From: Ferruginibacter sp.
Lineage (GTDB): Bacteria > Bacteroidota > Bacteroidia > Chitinophagales > Chitinophagaceae
Direction of reading: 5' to 3'
NCBI GenBank assembly: GCA_019638485.1
Contig: JAHBTP010000003.1
Span: 124,001-188,000 of the forward strand
Length of the DNA: 64,000 bases
Shown here piece after piece: positions 26,774-35,639 of this stretch. Each line of letters starts with the position of its first letter. Within the stretch, counting starts at the first letter, position 1. Under the pieces are notes generated by a model. It made no database searches and had not been told where the DNA came from. It saw only the letters and a program-made list of their open reading frames with translations. The position numbers were made by a program, and so were the translations under genes.

Positions 26774-26805
26774 AATAGGTGATGCACATGCATCACCTAT
26801 TTTTA
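26774..26805. terminator. Hairpin terminator between hbd and the YggS-family gene
   Basis: A 12-bp perfect stem (AATAGGTGATGC / GCATCACCTATT) with loop ACAT, followed on the plus strand by TTTTT. It lies between convergent stops (hbd 26751, YggS 26807) and is the strongest hairpin I found in the window. The plus direction is clearly a Rho-independent terminator; the minus direction has a weaker T run. Confidence 0.85.
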
Positions 26806-26806
26806 A

Positions 26807-27532
26807 TTATTCTTTCCAATAATAACTATCCGGATAAATTCGTTCGCCAAAAATAGCTGTTCCTACACGTATTAGGGTTGCTCCTTCTTCAATGGCTATT
26901 TCCAAATCATGGCTCATTCCCATGGATAACACATCCATTTCTACTCCATTTATTTTGTGTTTGATAATATCTTGCTGCAAATCCTTCATCTTTCTAAAAC
27001 ATGGTCTCACTTTATTTTCTTCTGCCGAGAACAAACCAATAGTCATTAATCCTTTAATATGAAGAGTGCTTAATAATGACACTTTTTTAATCAATTCAAC
27101 CGTATCTTGTGGTGATACTCCAAATTTACTTTCTTCATCAGATGAATTAACCTGAATAAGGATATTCATTTCTTTCTTTTCAAATGTTAGTCTGGCGTGT
27201 AATTTTTCTGCAATTTCAAAACGGTCAATACTTTGAATACAGCTCACCTTACACTTAAGTAAATCTTTAATTTTATTAGATTGAAGGTGCCCTATAAAAT
27301 GGCTCTCATGGGGAATACCTTTTAGTTCATTGAATTTTTCTTTAAGCTCTTGGACTTTATTTTCTCCAATTAGGAATTCGCCAGCCTGCAATGCAATTTT
27401 TATTCTTTGTGCCGGAACAGTTTTGGTAGCCATTAGTAATCTGATAGTATTAGGGTTACGACCAACAGCAACACATGCATTGTTGATTCGGTGGTGGATT
27501 AGATTTAGGTTATGCAAACAGGGGTCATCCAT
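26807..27532 (-). CDS. YggS/PLPBP-family pyridoxal-phosphate homeostasis protein
   Basis: A 241-residue alanine-racemase-fold protein: IRLLMATKTVPAQRI (PLP lysine in the TKT motif near residue 36), FIGENKVQE, HFIGHLQSNKIK, IQVNSSDEESKFG and the C-terminal LSMGMSHDLEIAIEEGATLIRVGTAIFG phosphate-binding segment. Family members buffer and deliver PLP and have no known catalytic turnover. ATG at 27532 is preferred to an upstream GTG at 27562, which lies inside the adjoining inverted repeat. Confidence 0.93.
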   Translation of the reverse strand: MDDPCLHNLNLIHHRINNACVAVGRNPNTIRLLMATKTVPAQRIKIALQAGEFLIGENKVQELKEKFNELKGIPHESHFIGHLQSNKIKDLLKCKVSCIQSIDRFEIAEKLHARLTFEKKEMNILIQVNSSDEESKFGVSPQDTVELIKKVSLLSTLHIKGLMTIGLFSAEENKVRPCFRKMKDLQQDIIKHKINGVEMDVLSMGMSHDLEIAIEEGATLIRVGTAIFGERIYPDSYYWKE

Positions 27533-27544
27533 GATATTATTATT

Positions 27545-27735
27545 TAAAATTAGATTATCCACTTAGCGCGCATAATAAAATAATGTATTTCAGCGTGCTA
27601 CTCCAAAAATGGCGATGAAAATGCTTTTTCTAAATGCAAAGATCTAACTTTATAAGGTTAGAAAGCAGTGGAGAGCTTATTCATAGCAAGAATTTGAAAA
27701 TGGGAAATGCGTCGTAAGTGGATAATCAGAATTTA
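27545..27735. repeat. MITE-like element with terminal inverted repeats (candidate)
   Basis: GATTATCCACTTA at 27553-27565 is repeated as its exact reverse complement at 27715-27727. The match continues inward with CGCAT after three mismatches (18 of 21) and outward as an imperfect AAATT match, giving terminal inverted repeats of about 21-28 bp. The roughly 150 bp between has no coding frame and includes an inner inverted repeat TCTAAC/GTTAGA (27643-27662). The element fills the gap between the YggS start and the MmcQ stop. I saw no second copy in this window and no convincing target-site duplication. Confidence 0.45.
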
Positions 27736-28062
27736 GTGCCTTTTTCTTCTTACCAATGCATAGCTATCATCAATCCACTCCTTCACTCTCCTACCCGGCA
27801 CCTTTCCTACCCAAACCGTATTCCAGTGCTTTTTACTCATATGATATCCGGGAAATACTCCTTCCGGGTATTCTTCACGCAAAAGAATTGCTTTTTCCGG
27901 GTCACACTTTAAATTTATTTGTGGTGGGCTTGGGGTTAAGCTCATCAGCATAAAAATTTTACCGTTCACCTTAAAAACCAAGGTATCTTCATCAAAAGGA
28001 AAACACTCTTCCACATCTTCCTTTGATATAGCATAGTTTCTTATCTCATCTGAATACATCAT
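27733..28062 (-). CDS. MmcQ/YjbR-family protein
   Basis: A 109-residue protein with the family's landmarks: EECFPFDEDTLVFKVNGKIFMLM, NLKCDPEKAILLREEYPEGVFPGYHMSKKHWNTV and a C-terminal helix with WIDDSYALV. The fold is CyaY-like and proposed to bind DNA, but the function is unknown. Two adjacent ATGs at 28062 and 28059 are the best starts. Its stop codon falls within the outer arm of the inverted-repeat element. Confidence 0.88.
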   Translation of the reverse strand: MMYSDEIRNYAISKEDVEECFPFDEDTLVFKVNGKIFMLMSLTPSPPQINLKCDPEKAILLREEYPEGVFPGYHMSKKHWNTVWVGKVPGRRVKEWIDDSYALVRRKRH

Positions 28063-28148
28063 CACATTAAACAAAAAAGTACTAATAAATCCTGAGTTAA
28101 AGAACTCGAAAATTGTTTTTATATTTTTCTACGCGTCCCTCATAAATT

Positions 28149-28186
28149 AAAAGAGGCTGCCTCATAATATTGAGACAACCTCTTTT
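28149..28186 (-). terminator. Hairpin terminator after the T9SS cargo gene
   Basis: An 8-bp arm AAAAGAGG pairs with CCTCTTTT and an inner CTCA/TGAG adds 4 bp. On the minus strand the outer stem runs into a T-rich stretch. It lies 27 bp after the stop of the large gene at 28213 and before the MmcQ gene. Confidence 0.75.
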
Positions 28187-28212
28187 CAATTTTAAATATT
28201 ATTATAGTTTAA

Positions 28213-31200
28213 TTAACGGATGATAGTTAAATCTGTACGAACAAATTTCTTCGTACCATCTGTTAATGTATAAACTACCACTGCATAGTATGTGCCATCA
28301 GGTACTGCTTTATTTTGGTATCGTCCATCCCATGTATTGCGGTAATCCTTAGATTCAAACACCTTATGACCATACCGGTTATACACATGTACAGTTACAT
28401 TTCCTAAACAGCCATAACTATCATAAACCTTCCACACATCATTTATTCCATCCCCATTAGGTGAGAATGCGTTTCTAATCTTTATACAATCAGGAGATTC
28501 CAATGTAATAGTTAGCTCATCAGTTGCTGTGCAACCTAAGGGACTGGTTACAGTAACTAAATAAGTAATTGTTTGTGGTGTACCAACCGGGGTAACAACA
28601 GGATTAAGGATTGTAGCATCACTTAACCAAATTGAAGGAGACCACAATATAGAAGCAATGTCTCCTGTTGAAGTGGCATTAATTGTTGCTGTTCCTCCAC
28701 TCAAAATAACTAAATCACTACCTGCATCCACAGAAATGGGGAGTTCAACTGAAACCGTTACCACCTTATCCTTCACGCAAGAGCCCAATGTTCCTGTTAC
28801 TGTATAGGTAGTTGTTGAAGATGGGTTTGCAGTTACTGTTGACCCACTAGCCGTATTCAGGCCGGTAGATGGAGACCAAGCATAACTTGCCGCATTACCG
28901 TTAACGGTAATGGTAGCGCTATTATCTCCGCAAATAGATACATTTTGTAAATCATCCATAGTAAGATTGTCTGTAAATCCAACTTCAATTCCACTTATCT
29001 CCGTTTTACAGCCTTGTGCATCCCTTACCGTAACAGTATATGAACCTTCCGGAACGCTGAAAGTATTTGTTGACTGATATGAATCGGGGTCAACTCCTAA
29101 TCCATATTCAAAAGGTGCAGTTCCTGTGCCTGTAGTAATGGTTATTGTACCCTCATCAGTACAATTTGCATTAACGGTGGTTTGTGTAGCAGTTACGTTA
29201 TCAAAAGAAACTGTTATCTTAACGGTATCTTTACAGCCATCTGCGTTTGTAACAATTAAATCATAAATACCAGGTATTGAAACGGCGGTTGGATCGGCTA
29301 CCGGTGCATTATTAAATTCATACGCAGTTGTAAAGCCTGTAGTATTGAACACCTCTGTTAGATTTGCAGAAACGCCTGAACATCTGTTTATTGCTGTATC
29401 ACTAGCAAAGGTTAACGTTCCAGCAATTATAGTAACATACGCTGTATCAGAACAGTTGGCACTGTTTACAGCCACTAACTCATATATACCCGCAGCAGAC
29501 ACTGCATCTGGTGTGGCTACAGGACTACCATTTAACGTCCAAGTTGCAGTTAATCCGGTGGTGTCATAAAAAGTAGTAAGATTTACTATACTGCCGGGGC
29601 AAGCTATAACAGATGAATCAGCTCCTAATTTCACCCTTGCCACAACAGTTACTTCTGTAAAGCCATAGCATTTGATACCGGAAACAGGATCTACAGCTTC
29701 TACAAAATAGGTAAACACGCCCGGAATAGGAGGAACTTGAACTTGTGTTGGATTTTGAACAGTTGATTCAAAACAACGTGGGCCAGTCCAATGATAGGTA
29801 GCACCACCAAAACCCGGAGTTGTAAGATCAACATATCCATCTGCACATACGGGTCCATTATTATCAGCATCTATATTACATAATGCACCACAATTGCTTT
29901 GACCTGTACCTCCTGATTGTTGGAAATTAATAGTTGCCGGTTGATTTGAATAGTTCGTTAAAAGGAACATATAAAACTGGCCAGGTTGAGCATTGAGAAT
30001 GGTAGCTGTTTCTGTAGGTGCTGCAGAATAACTGCAACTAACAATATTTCCATCAGTCATTCCAGAACAAGCGGCTGCCGCAGATGAAAATGGCCCCCAA
30101 ACAGCATAATCCACATCTCTACCAACTCCACCTATATCTACCTGGCTGATATCAATTATAATATCTCCGGCATTTTGCACTTCAATATAATACCATACCG
30201 GATTAGGTGTGGAATAAAGGCAACCCATTGTACCTAATGAGGGTACGTTTGTACTACTTGGCAAGGAATAGTTTTGACTTGTACAGAATGGCTGAGCAGT
30301 TGTACATGAAGTGGATGTGGATGAAGGCGGAGGAATAGATGCACAAATCTCAAATGAGCCGGGATTGCTAGACCAAGCATTCCAGAACCGAATGTAAATG
30401 GTATCACCTTGGTTAAGATTAGAAAGATATAACATAGGCATAAAACCATTAGGGCTACTATCATCATCACACTTAATTAATGTAAAAGGCCCATTACATG
30501 AAGGAGCGGAATAGGCAGCCATACCACCATCAGTAATCATACCTTGTTTGGTGTCAATAATAAGAGTTTTCTCACAAGGAACTACTACTTTAAACCAAAC
30601 ATCTGAACCCTGGTAATCTGCACAACCTGGAGCAGGAATTCCGGCTGAGGCTGTTGCTCCCATATTATGAAATGATTGATAATTACATGTATATTCAACA
30701 GTTAATAACTGCGCTGAACAAGGCTCATCATAGCTTGGAGGTGGTGGAGGTGTAGTAATACACACATTAAAGTTACCAAAGATTGTGGTTGTTGATGAAT
30801 AAGTCCACACCCTAATATAATATGTTTGGCCGGGAGTTAAGCCATTTACCTGCATAGTTTCAGGGTCAGAGCAACGAATGACCTGTAAATTTCCGCAATT
30901 ACCCCTATAAACAGCCATCACAAAATCAGTGGTGGGGCCTGAGTTATTCACTAATGAAACAAAATGTGATGGATTGGTGGCCACAAAACTATACCAAACA
31001 TCATCATTTAATCCTGATGCTGCACAACCCGGATTTGTTTCTCCATTACTTTGAGTAGCACCTCCAGTTGTACCGGCTACCGTTTGAGCACAGTTTAAAT
31101 CCGGGTTAACAGGAACATTGATAGCAGCAGAACAATCATCATTATTTACAGGAGCAAGGGAGCCAACGCAAATATTAAAATCAGCACGAGTATCCATAGA

Positions 31201-32061
31201 ACTGCTCCAGGTGTAAACCCTTACATAATATGTTTGACCCGGCTGTAAATTTGGAACCAACATATATTCAGGATCTGAACAAGCCACCGGTAATAAGCTA
31301 CTACAGTCTTGTGCATATACCTGCATTACCATATCAGTTGTTCCGGAAACATTCTGAATAGAAATAGTATGCATATTGTTTGTTGCCACAAAAGTGTACC
31401 ACACATCATCATTAATACCTGAAGCCCCACAAGTAGGGATAGTTCCTGTGCTTTGTGTTGCACCCCGAGTAGAACCGGCTGTTGTTACTGCACAACTTTG
31501 ATCAGGATTAACAGTTAATGCAATAGCTGATGAACATTCGTCATTTGCCGGGGCTGCAGGAGGGGTATATTCAGAAGCACAAATTTCAAACTCACCTACA
31601 TCAAAGCCTCCCCATGCCCAGAACCTTACAAAAATGGTAGTTCCCGGAGCTTGATTTGTTACCAAAATTGTTGAAAGTGTTCCACCAACGCCCAAATCGC
31701 CATTACAGGAAAGCTCGTTAAGGTTAGCACATGTTCCGGTATAAACGGCCATTGCCCCATCTGTAATTTCACCGGGCCATGATTGAATAAGTACATTTCC
31801 ATTTGCGGGAACAACTAAGGAGAACCAAACATCCTCTCCTTGATAATATCCACATGAGGGATCTGACACTCCGGTGGTAGATGTTGCACCGTTTGTAGTT
31901 GAAGTTGTTCTTACACAAGTTGTATTCACCTGTAACGGAGTAGCTGCACATGGGTCATCATTTGATGGCTGAGCAAAACTCGATATCCCAAATACTAAAA
32001 AAATGGCAGTAAGAAAGAAAGCATGAAAAGCTTTCGATGTATTGCGTATTATTATATTCAT
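28213..32061 (-). CDS. Large secreted multidomain protein with T9SS type B (gliding-motility CHU_C) sorting domain
   Basis: A 1282-residue extracellular protein. A signal peptide (residues 1-30, ending SSFAQ) is followed by four PPC-like beta modules of about 130 residues, each opening with an NDxCSxA/DEPCSA motif and ending DVW[YF]xxV...PGxTYYxRVW. A fifth, divergent module near 590-720 precedes Ig/PKD-like repeats (EVFNTTGFT..., SIPGIYDL) to about residue 1190. The C-terminus (NAFSPNGDGINDVWKVYD ... NRYGHKVFESKDY ... WDGRYQNKAVPDGTYYAVVVY) is the type B sorting domain recognised by the type IX machinery for surface attachment or release. A role in adhesion or gliding is plausible; no enzyme domain is seen. 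It follows its porP/sprF-like gene by 36 bp. Confidence 0.93.
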   Translation of the reverse strand: MNIIIRNTSKAFHAFFLTAIFLVFGISSFAQPSNDDPCAATPLQVNTTCVRTTSTTNGATSTTGVSDPSCGYYQGEDVWFSLVVPANGNVLIQSWPGEITDGAMAVYTGTCANLNELSCNGDLGVGGTLSTILVTNQAPGTTIFVRFWAWGGFDVGEFEICASEYTPPAAPANDECSSAIALTVNPDQSCAVTTAGSTRGATQSTGTIPTCGASGINDDVWYTFVATNNMHTISIQNVSGTTDMVMQVYAQDCSSLLPVACSDPEYMLVPNLQPGQTYYVRVYTWSSSMDTRADFNICVGSLAPVNNDDCSAAINVPVNPDLNCAQTVAGTTGGATQSNGETNPGCAASGLNDDVWYSFVATNPSHFVSLVNNSGPTTDFVMAVYRGNCGNLQVIRCSDPETMQVNGLTPGQTYYIRVWTYSSTTTIFGNFNVCITTPPPPPSYDEPCSAQLLTVEYTCNYQSFHNMGATASAGIPAPGCADYQGSDVWFKVVVPCEKTLIIDTKQGMITDGGMAAYSAPSCNGPFTLIKCDDDSSPNGFMPMLYLSNLNQGDTIYIRFWNAWSSNPGSFEICASIPPPSSTSTSCTTAQPFCTSQNYSLPSSTNVPSLGTMGCLYSTPNPVWYYIEVQNAGDIIIDISQVDIGGVGRDVDYAVWGPFSSAAAACSGMTDGNIVSCSYSAAPTETATILNAQPGQFYMFLLTNYSNQPATINFQQSGGTGQSNCGALCNIDADNNGPVCADGYVDLTTPGFGGATYHWTGPRCFESTVQNPTQVQVPPIPGVFTYFVEAVDPVSGIKCYGFTEVTVVARVKLGADSSVIACPGSIVNLTTFYDTTGLTATWTLNGSPVATPDAVSAAGIYELVAVNSANCSDTAYVTIIAGTLTFASDTAINRCSGVSANLTEVFNTTGFTTAYEFNNAPVADPTAVSIPGIYDLIVTNADGCKDTVKITVSFDNVTATQTTVNANCTDEGTITITTGTGTAPFEYGLGVDPDSYQSTNTFSVPEGSYTVTVRDAQGCKTEISGIEVGFTDNLTMDDLQNVSICGDNSATITVNGNAASYAWSPSTGLNTASGSTVTANPSSTTTYTVTGTLGSCVKDKVVTVSVELPISVDAGSDLVILSGGTATINATSTGDIASILWSPSIWLSDATILNPVVTPVGTPQTITYLVTVTSPLGCTATDELTITLESPDCIKIRNAFSPNGDGINDVWKVYDSYGCLGNVTVHVYNRYGHKVFESKDYRNTWDGRYQNKAVPDGTYYAVVVYTLTDGTKKFVRTDLTIIR

Positions 32062-32097
32062 AACCTTATATTATAAAGAAAAATTTGTGGTTCAAAA

Positions 32098-32994
32098 TTA
32101 TTTATCAAAATCAAAACGAAGTCCAACTTCATGAGCCCCTGACCCATTAGAAAACACACTCATTGGGGTTTGGTAATAGTCATAGGCATAGGTAATGGCA
32201 ACTTTTTTCATAAGTCTAAACCCGGCTTGTAAACTCCATGACTGTTCTACACGCCAGTTAAGGCCCCACCATAATTTATCTTGATAATCTACCAGCACGC
32301 CAAAATCATATTCACTTGGAGAATGTTCAATTACCCGAACCATGGCATTTGGTATCAAATAAATATCATCACCGGCTTGTATTTTATAATTGGCATTAAT
32401 ATTATAGTGCCTATATAATTTACCGCCCAGCTTAGCATCCGGAACATTGGCCAGTTGTAATTTTGATTGAATCATTTGGCTAACAGCAGCACCAATACTA
32501 AACTTCCCATTAGTGAAGTAAGCTCCTGCACCTGCATCAAATCCAAATTTGTTACTCGAACCACTCAATACCGGATCGTCTTCTAAAGCACCCGATATTT
32601 TATTTTTATCAATAGCATATTGAAGTGCACGCAATTCAATACCTAAACCTAATTTATAAGCAGGATTATTCATCTTTATATGGTATGAATAAGCCAACTG
32701 TAGTCCGGTACGACTAGTAGGCCCTGTTTCATCACGGTAAACATAAGCACCAATACCGGCATTCAATTTTTTCAACTCCACATCACCATATAGCATGAAA
32801 GTGCGTGGGTTTCCGGGAAATGATGTCCACATATCCCGATAACTAACTCCAACCATATTCTTATTAGAAATTCCAGCTGCAGCAGGATTGTACATTGCAT
32901 TATGCTGAAGATATTGGCTGGTAAAATGTAATTGTTGGCTATAACCGGAAAAAGAAAAAGCAATTAAGCCAAACGAGAATAAAATTTTCCTCAT
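32098..32994 (-). CDS. PorP/SprF-family type IX secretion outer-membrane protein
   Basis: A 298-residue outer-membrane beta-barrel-type protein with a signal peptide (MRKILFSFGLIAFSFSGYSQ) and the family opening LHFTSQYLQHNAMYNPAAAGISNKNMVGVSYRDMW. The C-terminus is typical of a barrel: HEVGLRFDFDK. PorP/SprF proteins are each needed for surface export or anchoring of a partner with a type B sorting domain; SprF serves SprB in Flavobacterium. The partner here is encoded directly downstream at 28213-32061. The core T9SS genes (gldKLMN, sprA) are not in the window. Confidence 0.94.
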   Translation of the reverse strand: MRKILFSFGLIAFSFSGYSQQLHFTSQYLQHNAMYNPAAAGISNKNMVGVSYRDMWTSFPGNPRTFMLYGDVELKKLNAGIGAYVYRDETGPTSRTGLQLAYSYHIKMNNPAYKLGLGIELRALQYAIDKNKISGALEDDPVLSGSSNKFGFDAGAGAYFTNGKFSIGAAVSQMIQSKLQLANVPDAKLGGKLYRHYNINANYKIQAGDDIYLIPNAMVRVIEHSPSEYDFGVLVDYQDKLWWGLNWRVEQSWSLQAGFRLMKKVAITYAYDYYQTPMSVFSNGSGAHEVGLRFDFDK

Positions 32995-33054
32995 AAAAAA
33001 TCTTGTTAATATAGATTGTGATTGGGCGGATTAGCGTTTCAAAGGATAAAGAAC

Positions 33055-33660
33055 TTACAATGTTACAATTTTTTTAACTTCTACCTGTTCAATCCCTTCA
33101 ATTTTTTCAAAAAACTCATCGGCCCGACCAGCAGCAATATTCACTTTTAAATATGGAAATAAGCCATCCCCCCGCTCTAATATTGTTGCTCCTAAATATT
33201 TTACAATTTTTAATACATGGCCTAAGCGCTCATAAGGAAAGTGTATTATCAATTGAATTTCAACTGCCTTATTAATAATAGGAATTGTTTGAAGCACTAA
33301 TGATGCAGATGTTTTATAGGCTTTTATTAATCCGGGTACACCTAATAATGTTCCACCAAAATAGCGCACAACGATTACTCCAATATTTATTAACTGACGG
33401 CTATCAATTTGCCCAAGAATTTGCTTTCCGGCAGTTCCTGAAGGCTCCCCATCATCATTGGCCCTATATAAATCTCCGGTTAAGCCTAATCGATAGGCAA
33501 AACAATGATGAACTGCCTTAGGGTGCTCTTTTTTAATTTGTGCAAGCCTCTTTTTAAATTCATCAATGGAATTTACAGGAAAACCATAGGAAATAAACTT
33601 GCTTCCCCGGTCAGTATAAACAGCTTCGCCCTCCAACTCTATCGTTAGATAATGATCCAT
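33055..33660 (-). CDS. YigZ/IMPACT-family protein
   Basis: A 201-residue protein with the UPF0029 N-terminal domain (SKFISYGFPVNSIDEFKKRLAQIKKEHPKAVHHCFAYRLG, then RANDDGEPSGTAGKQILGQID and VVRYFGGTLLGVPGLIKAYK) and a C-terminal ferredoxin-like domain. Homologues include yeast Yih1 and mammalian IMPACT, which modulate Gcn2; the bacterial role is unknown. ATG at 33660 lies 5 nt after a TAnnTTTG element, so the transcript is probably leaderless. Confidence 0.93.
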   Translation of the reverse strand: MDHYLTIELEGEAVYTDRGSKFISYGFPVNSIDEFKKRLAQIKKEHPKAVHHCFAYRLGLTGDLYRANDDGEPSGTAGKQILGQIDSRQLINIGVIVVRYFGGTLLGVPGLIKAYKTSASLVLQTIPIINKAVEIQLIIHFPYERLGHVLKIVKYLGATILERGDGLFPYLKVNIAAGRADEFFEKIEGIEQVEVKKIVTL

Positions 33661-33665
33661 AAATT

Positions 33666-33673
33666 CAAAGTTA
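33666..33673 (-). promoter_or_regulatory. -7 promoter element TAACTTTG for the yigZ-like gene
   Basis: Minus-strand TAACTTTG, exact TAnnTTTG match, 5 nt before the ATG at 33660. It falls just outside the 3' end of the EamA-type gene (stop at 33671), overlapping its last codons. Confidence 0.5.
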
Positions 33674-34555
33674 AATGAAGTTGGAAGAGATTAACACTAT
33701 GGCTACTACTGAAAGAATAATACCCAAAAAATTGAGGAAAGATAATTTTTCTTTAAAAACAAAATATCCTACTACTACATTTAATAATAAAATGGCCACA
33801 TTATTTACAGGAATAATTACCGAGCTATCGGCAGGATACATTTTAAGTGCCTTTATCAAAAACCAAATGGAAAAATAATTTGGCACACCTATTATCATGC
33901 CTGCAATAAGCGCTTTGGGCTGGAACAATATTTTTTGTAATCGTATCAATATCAGCAACACTACAAATCCAACTGAAAAGGCAACAATAAAGCAGGCTAC
34001 TAAAAATAAATTTAATTGTTCAGCTAATACGTACTTCCATTCTGTCCATTTAATTACTGTATCCTGAAAACCTGTTCCTAAAAATAAAATTATTGGGGCA
34101 ACCCAAAATAATATTTTTTTCTTGGTGCGATTATTAATTATTGGATTAGCTGGAATACTTGTTAATACAACGGCTATCATAGCCAATCCCACACCAATCC
34201 ATTTCCCCATTCCTGTACGCTCATTTAAAAAGAAAACTGCAAATAGAAAGGGAATAACCAGCGATATTTTGGTGGCAACACCCGCCACTGATAATCCGGA
34301 TACTCGAACGGTGATAGCTGTTAAATTAAAGAAGGAAATAAAACAAAACCCCAACACAATTGCCCATGGCCACCAGGAGAACTGAAGAATTTCCTTTTCG
34401 GGTTCGAGTGTGTTTCCAAAAGTGATTCCGGTAATTATACACACAAAATAATTTATAACTATTGATTGAAAGCTATCAATTTTTAGGCGTTGGATAATCT
34501 TAAAGGAAACCGTAAGCCAAGTTGTAAATACAATGCTTCCAGCTAAAAATAACAT
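33671..34555 (-). CDS. EamA/DMT-superfamily transporter
   Basis: A 294-residue protein with about ten hydrophobic helices arranged as two halves, each EamA-like. Features: FFNLTAITVRVSGLSVAGVATKISLVIPFLFAVFFLNERTGMGKWIGVGLAMIAVVL closes the first half, and the second ends YFVFKEKLSFLNFLGIILSVVAIVLIS. Such proteins export metabolites or amino acids; the substrate cannot be inferred. ATG at 34555 is 5 bp after the ribD stop, so it is probably co-transcribed with ribD. Confidence 0.88.
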   Translation of the reverse strand: MLFLAGSIVFTTWLTVSFKIIQRLKIDSFQSIVINYFVCIITGITFGNTLEPEKEILQFSWWPWAIVLGFCFISFFNLTAITVRVSGLSVAGVATKISLVIPFLFAVFFLNERTGMGKWIGVGLAMIAVVLTSIPANPIINNRTKKKILFWVAPIILFLGTGFQDTVIKWTEWKYVLAEQLNLFLVACFIVAFSVGFVVLLILIRLQKILFQPKALIAGMIIGVPNYFSIWFLIKALKMYPADSSVIIPVNNVAILLLNVVVGYFVFKEKLSFLNFLGIILSVVAIVLISSNFI

Positions 34556-34560
34556 ACTGT

Positions 34561-35610
34561 TTAAATATTGGGTAAAAACACTTTCACTTCATCATTTTCC
34601 AGTTGTATTTCATTTATACAATGCACATTGTGCAATAAGGGGGATTTCAAGCCCTCTAGTATCCGTTTATCCATAGCCGTTATAACGCAAGCCTCGTCCC
34701 AGTTTTTGGAAGAAATAAAAAGATCTAAAAACTTTTTTCCACCCTCCACCATAAGTGAATTTAAACCGCGTAGGTATAAGAGTGAGTTGATGGTTTGCAA
34801 AAGCGGCTGTTCAGGAAAGTCAGGCATCACATATTCCAAGTTATCCTTTTTTTCTTTTTTTACTTCATTAATTACAATGGTGGGTTTGCCATCATTCAGC
34901 AAATGATGAGTAAGAGGAATTATCAATTGCTTATCTATTATAATTCGAACAGGTGAATGCCCCGGAATAAGCCGGTTAGTTAAACGTGGATTATCAAGCA
35001 ATGCGGTGCGGGTGCCAATTATAATAGCCGCATATTCACTTCTCAACTCATGAACAAATATATTTCCGGTTTTGCCTGTTATCATCAGCCTTTGGGTATC
35101 ATTTTGGCCTGCCATAAATCCATCTGCTGTTTGAGCCCATTTCAAAAGGATATAAGGGCGATGAAAAAGATGAAAGGTAAAAAAGTGCTTATTTAGCCAC
35201 TTTGCTTCCTTCTCTAAGACGCCTTCCACCACTTCAACCCCATGACTTTTCAATTGATGAATTCCGCCTCCGTTCACCATTCCAAACGGATCTTTACAAG
35301 CCACAACTACCTTTTTAATACCTTGCCTGATAATAAGGTCTGTACAAGGAGGAGTTTTACCCGTATGGCAGCAAGGTTCGAGAGACACATATAAAACAGC
35401 GTCTTTAATAAATGATTTATCTTCCTCTGAAACACTATTAATGCAATTCACCTCTGCATGAGGCATACCAAATTTCTTGTGCCATCCTTCTCCAATAACC
35501 CTGTCTTGATAAACTAAAACTGCTCCCACTAAAGGATTTGGGGCTACATATCCCTTTCCATAGCTTGCCAGTTGAAGACATCGAAACATATATTTTTCAT
35601 TAACCACCAT
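34561..35610 (-). CDS. ribD: Bifunctional riboflavin deaminase-reductase RibD
   Basis: A 349-residue protein with an N-terminal CMP/dCMP-deaminase-type zinc domain: NPLVGAV, HAEVN (zinc His, proton-shuttle Glu) and EPCCHTGKTPPC (zinc cysteines), followed from about residue 150 by the NADPH reductase domain (PYILLKWAQTADG and LMVEGGKKFL). It carries out steps two and three of riboflavin synthesis. ATG at 35610 is chosen over a TTG at 35619, which lies inside the promoter element. The gap to the divergent prmC gene is 29 bp. Confidence 0.96.
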   Translation of the reverse strand: MVVNEKYMFRCLQLASYGKGYVAPNPLVGAVLVYQDRVIGEGWHKKFGMPHAEVNCINSVSEEDKSFIKDAVLYVSLEPCCHTGKTPPCTDLIIRQGIKKVVVACKDPFGMVNGGGIHQLKSHGVEVVEGVLEKEAKWLNKHFFTFHLFHRPYILLKWAQTADGFMAGQNDTQRLMITGKTGNIFVHELRSEYAAIIIGTRTALLDNPRLTNRLIPGHSPVRIIIDKQLIIPLTHHLLNDGKPTIVINEVKKEKKDNLEYVMPDFPEQPLLQTINSLLYLRGLNSLMVEGGKKFLDLFISSKNWDEACVITAMDKRILEGLKSPLLHNVHCINEIQLENDEVKVFLPNI

Positions 35611-35616
35611 ACTTTT

Positions 35617-35624
35617 CAAAAATA
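35617..35624 (-). promoter_or_regulatory. -7 promoter element TATTTTTG for ribD
   Basis: Minus-strand TATTTTTG, exact TAnnTTTG match, with 6 nt between its G and the ATG at 35610. It is 2 bp from the divergent prmC element. Confidence 0.6.
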
Positions 35625-35626
35625 AC

Positions 35627-35634
35627 TAAGTTTG
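35627..35634 (+). promoter_or_regulatory. -7 promoter element TAAGTTTG for prmC
   Basis: Exact TAnnTTTG match with 5 nt between its G and the ATG at 35640. The -33 region would lie inside the ribD coding sequence. Confidence 0.6.
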
Positions 35635-35639
35635 CTGCT

